Part shown: piece by piece, positions 5,452 through 6,089 of the stretch
Numbering within the stretch: position 1 is the stretch's first letter
Layout of the letters: the number at the start of each line of letters is the position of its first letter
Notes under the pieces: generated by a model
Told to the model about the DNA's origin: nothing
The model's database searches: none
What the model saw: only the letters and a program-made list of their open reading frames with translations
DNA from: Chloroflexia bacterium
GTDB lineage: Bacteria; Chloroflexota; Chloroflexia; Thermomicrobiales; UBA6265
DNA: 6,089 nt
Assembly (NCBI GenBank): GCA_013696525.1
Contig: JACCYK010000616.1
Span: 1-6,089, forward strand
Direction of reading: 5' to 3'
Made by a program: the position numbers and the translations under genes

Positions 5452-6089
5452 TTAGCCGATCCATTTGCGTTTGTTCGCCACGTAGTCGACCAGGATGTAC
5501 TCGCCGAGCCGGTCCGGCGTGGCGGCGAAGACACGGCCGGTGTTGATCCGCATCAGGTCGTTGACGAATTGGAGCATGTAGGGCGAGCGCTCCATCATGA
5601 AGGTGTTGATCGTGATGTCGTCCTTGGTGCAACGGATCACCTCGCGCAGCGTCTCCTGGAAGGTCCGGGGCGTGGGCGGGTAGCTGAACCGGACCTGGCC
5701 GTTCTCGAAGTGCGCCGTCGGCTCGCCGTCGGTGATGATGATGATCTGCCGGTTGCTCCCCTTGTGGCGGCTCAGGATCTGGCGGGCCAGTTGGAAGCCG
5801 TGCTGCATGTTGGTGCCGTAATTGTGCTCGTTCCAGTCCAGGGTCGCCAGCTCGGCCGGGGCGATCTCCTGCGCCATGTAGGAGAAGCCGATGACGCTGA
5901 GATGGTCGCGCGGGTACTTGCCGCGGATCAGCGAATCCAACGCCAGGGCGACCTTTTTGGCCGCGTTGAAGCACCCGTTGTAGAGCATCGAGCGGCTCAT
6001 ATCGACCATCAGCACCGTGGCCGAGCGGGTCGAGTATTCGGTCCGGTAGACCTCGAAATCCCTAGGGTCGAGCGACACGGCCATGCGCG
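5452..6089 (-). CDS. VWA-domain protein, C-terminal part (runs off the right edge)
   Basis: Only the C-terminal part, at least 210 residues, is in the window. Counting from the methionine encoded at 6084, it has a complete MIDAS metal site: VDMSRSM (D28, S30, S32), T91 in YGTNMQHG, and D119 in ITDGEPTAHF. The domain then continues through INTFMM (159-164) to a conserved end (GRVFAATPDRLGEYILVDYV, 183-202). This pattern matches the C-terminal VWA domain of the long proteins annotated as Mg-chelatase subunit D-like in Actinobacteria and Chloroflexota. Those proteins usually pair with a MoxR/ChlI-type AAA+ ATPase. The methionine at 6084 is probably internal: the frame stays open to the window edge, no ribosome-binding site can be judged, and the family has a long N-terminal region. 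The likely role is metal-dependent protein assembly or chaperoning with an AAA+ partner, by inference. There is no signal peptide in the visible part. Confidence 0.87.
   Translation of the reverse strand, partial: RMAVSLDPRDFEVYRTEYSTRSATVLMVDMSRSMLYNGCFNAAKKVALALDSLIRGKYPRDHLSVIGFSYMAQEIAPAELATLDWNEHNYGTNMQHGFQLARQILSRHKGSNRQIIIITDGEPTAHFENGQVRFSYPPTPRTFQETLREVIRCTKDDITINTFMMERSPYMLQFVNDLMRINTGRVFAATPDRLGEYILVDYVANKRKWIG

Overview
The window is a high-GC bacterial chromosomal segment with eight protein-coding genes. I see no RNA gene, insertion sequence, CRISPR array or phage gene. Two exported proteins carry twin-arginine signals whose predicted mature N-termini begin QDATPT and QEQSATPA. 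In my recollection this style is common in Thermomicrobia-type Chloroflexota (Sphaerobacter and Nitrolancea relatives), and the mix of P450, DinB, VOC, DsrE and large VWA genes fits that group. The taxonomic guess is an inference; an actinobacterium is the main alternative.

Left part (82-2797): a cytochrome P450 and, 85 bp downstream on the same minus strand, a small antibiotic-biosynthesis-monooxygenase (ABM) fold protein form a likely two-gene operon. A LysR-type regulator is transcribed divergently from the P450. The intergenic region contains a good sigma70-like promoter reading into the P450 (TTGACG-N17-TAGATT). One T-N11-A dyad lies inside the promoter spacer, and a second lies just upstream of the LysR start codon. 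This is the classical layout of a LysR regulator controlling its divergent neighbour and itself. The effector and the P450 substrate cannot be read from the sequence.

Middle (2918-3922): a VOC/glyoxalase-fold protein (plus strand) converges on a DinB/YfiT-type putative metal-binding four-helix protein (minus strand). Both belong to families often linked to small-molecule or thiol-dependent detoxification, but neither has a clear partner here.

Right part (4051-6089): a promoter (TTGACG-N16-TAGAAT) reads into a Tat-exported protein with a lipocalin-like GTW motif. A strong 13-bp hairpin follows it. Next is a second Tat-exported protein that carries a DsrE-family domain with its conserved cysteine. 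Converging on this gene, with a 15-bp gap, is the C-terminal VWA (von Willebrand factor A) domain of a larger protein. It has a complete MIDAS (metal ion-dependent adhesion site) motif and runs off the right edge of the window.

I see no clear new multi-gene defence or mobile system. The points most worth a second look are the non-canonical oxygen-activating I-helix of the P450, the architecture of the P450/LysR control region, and the exported DsrE protein.
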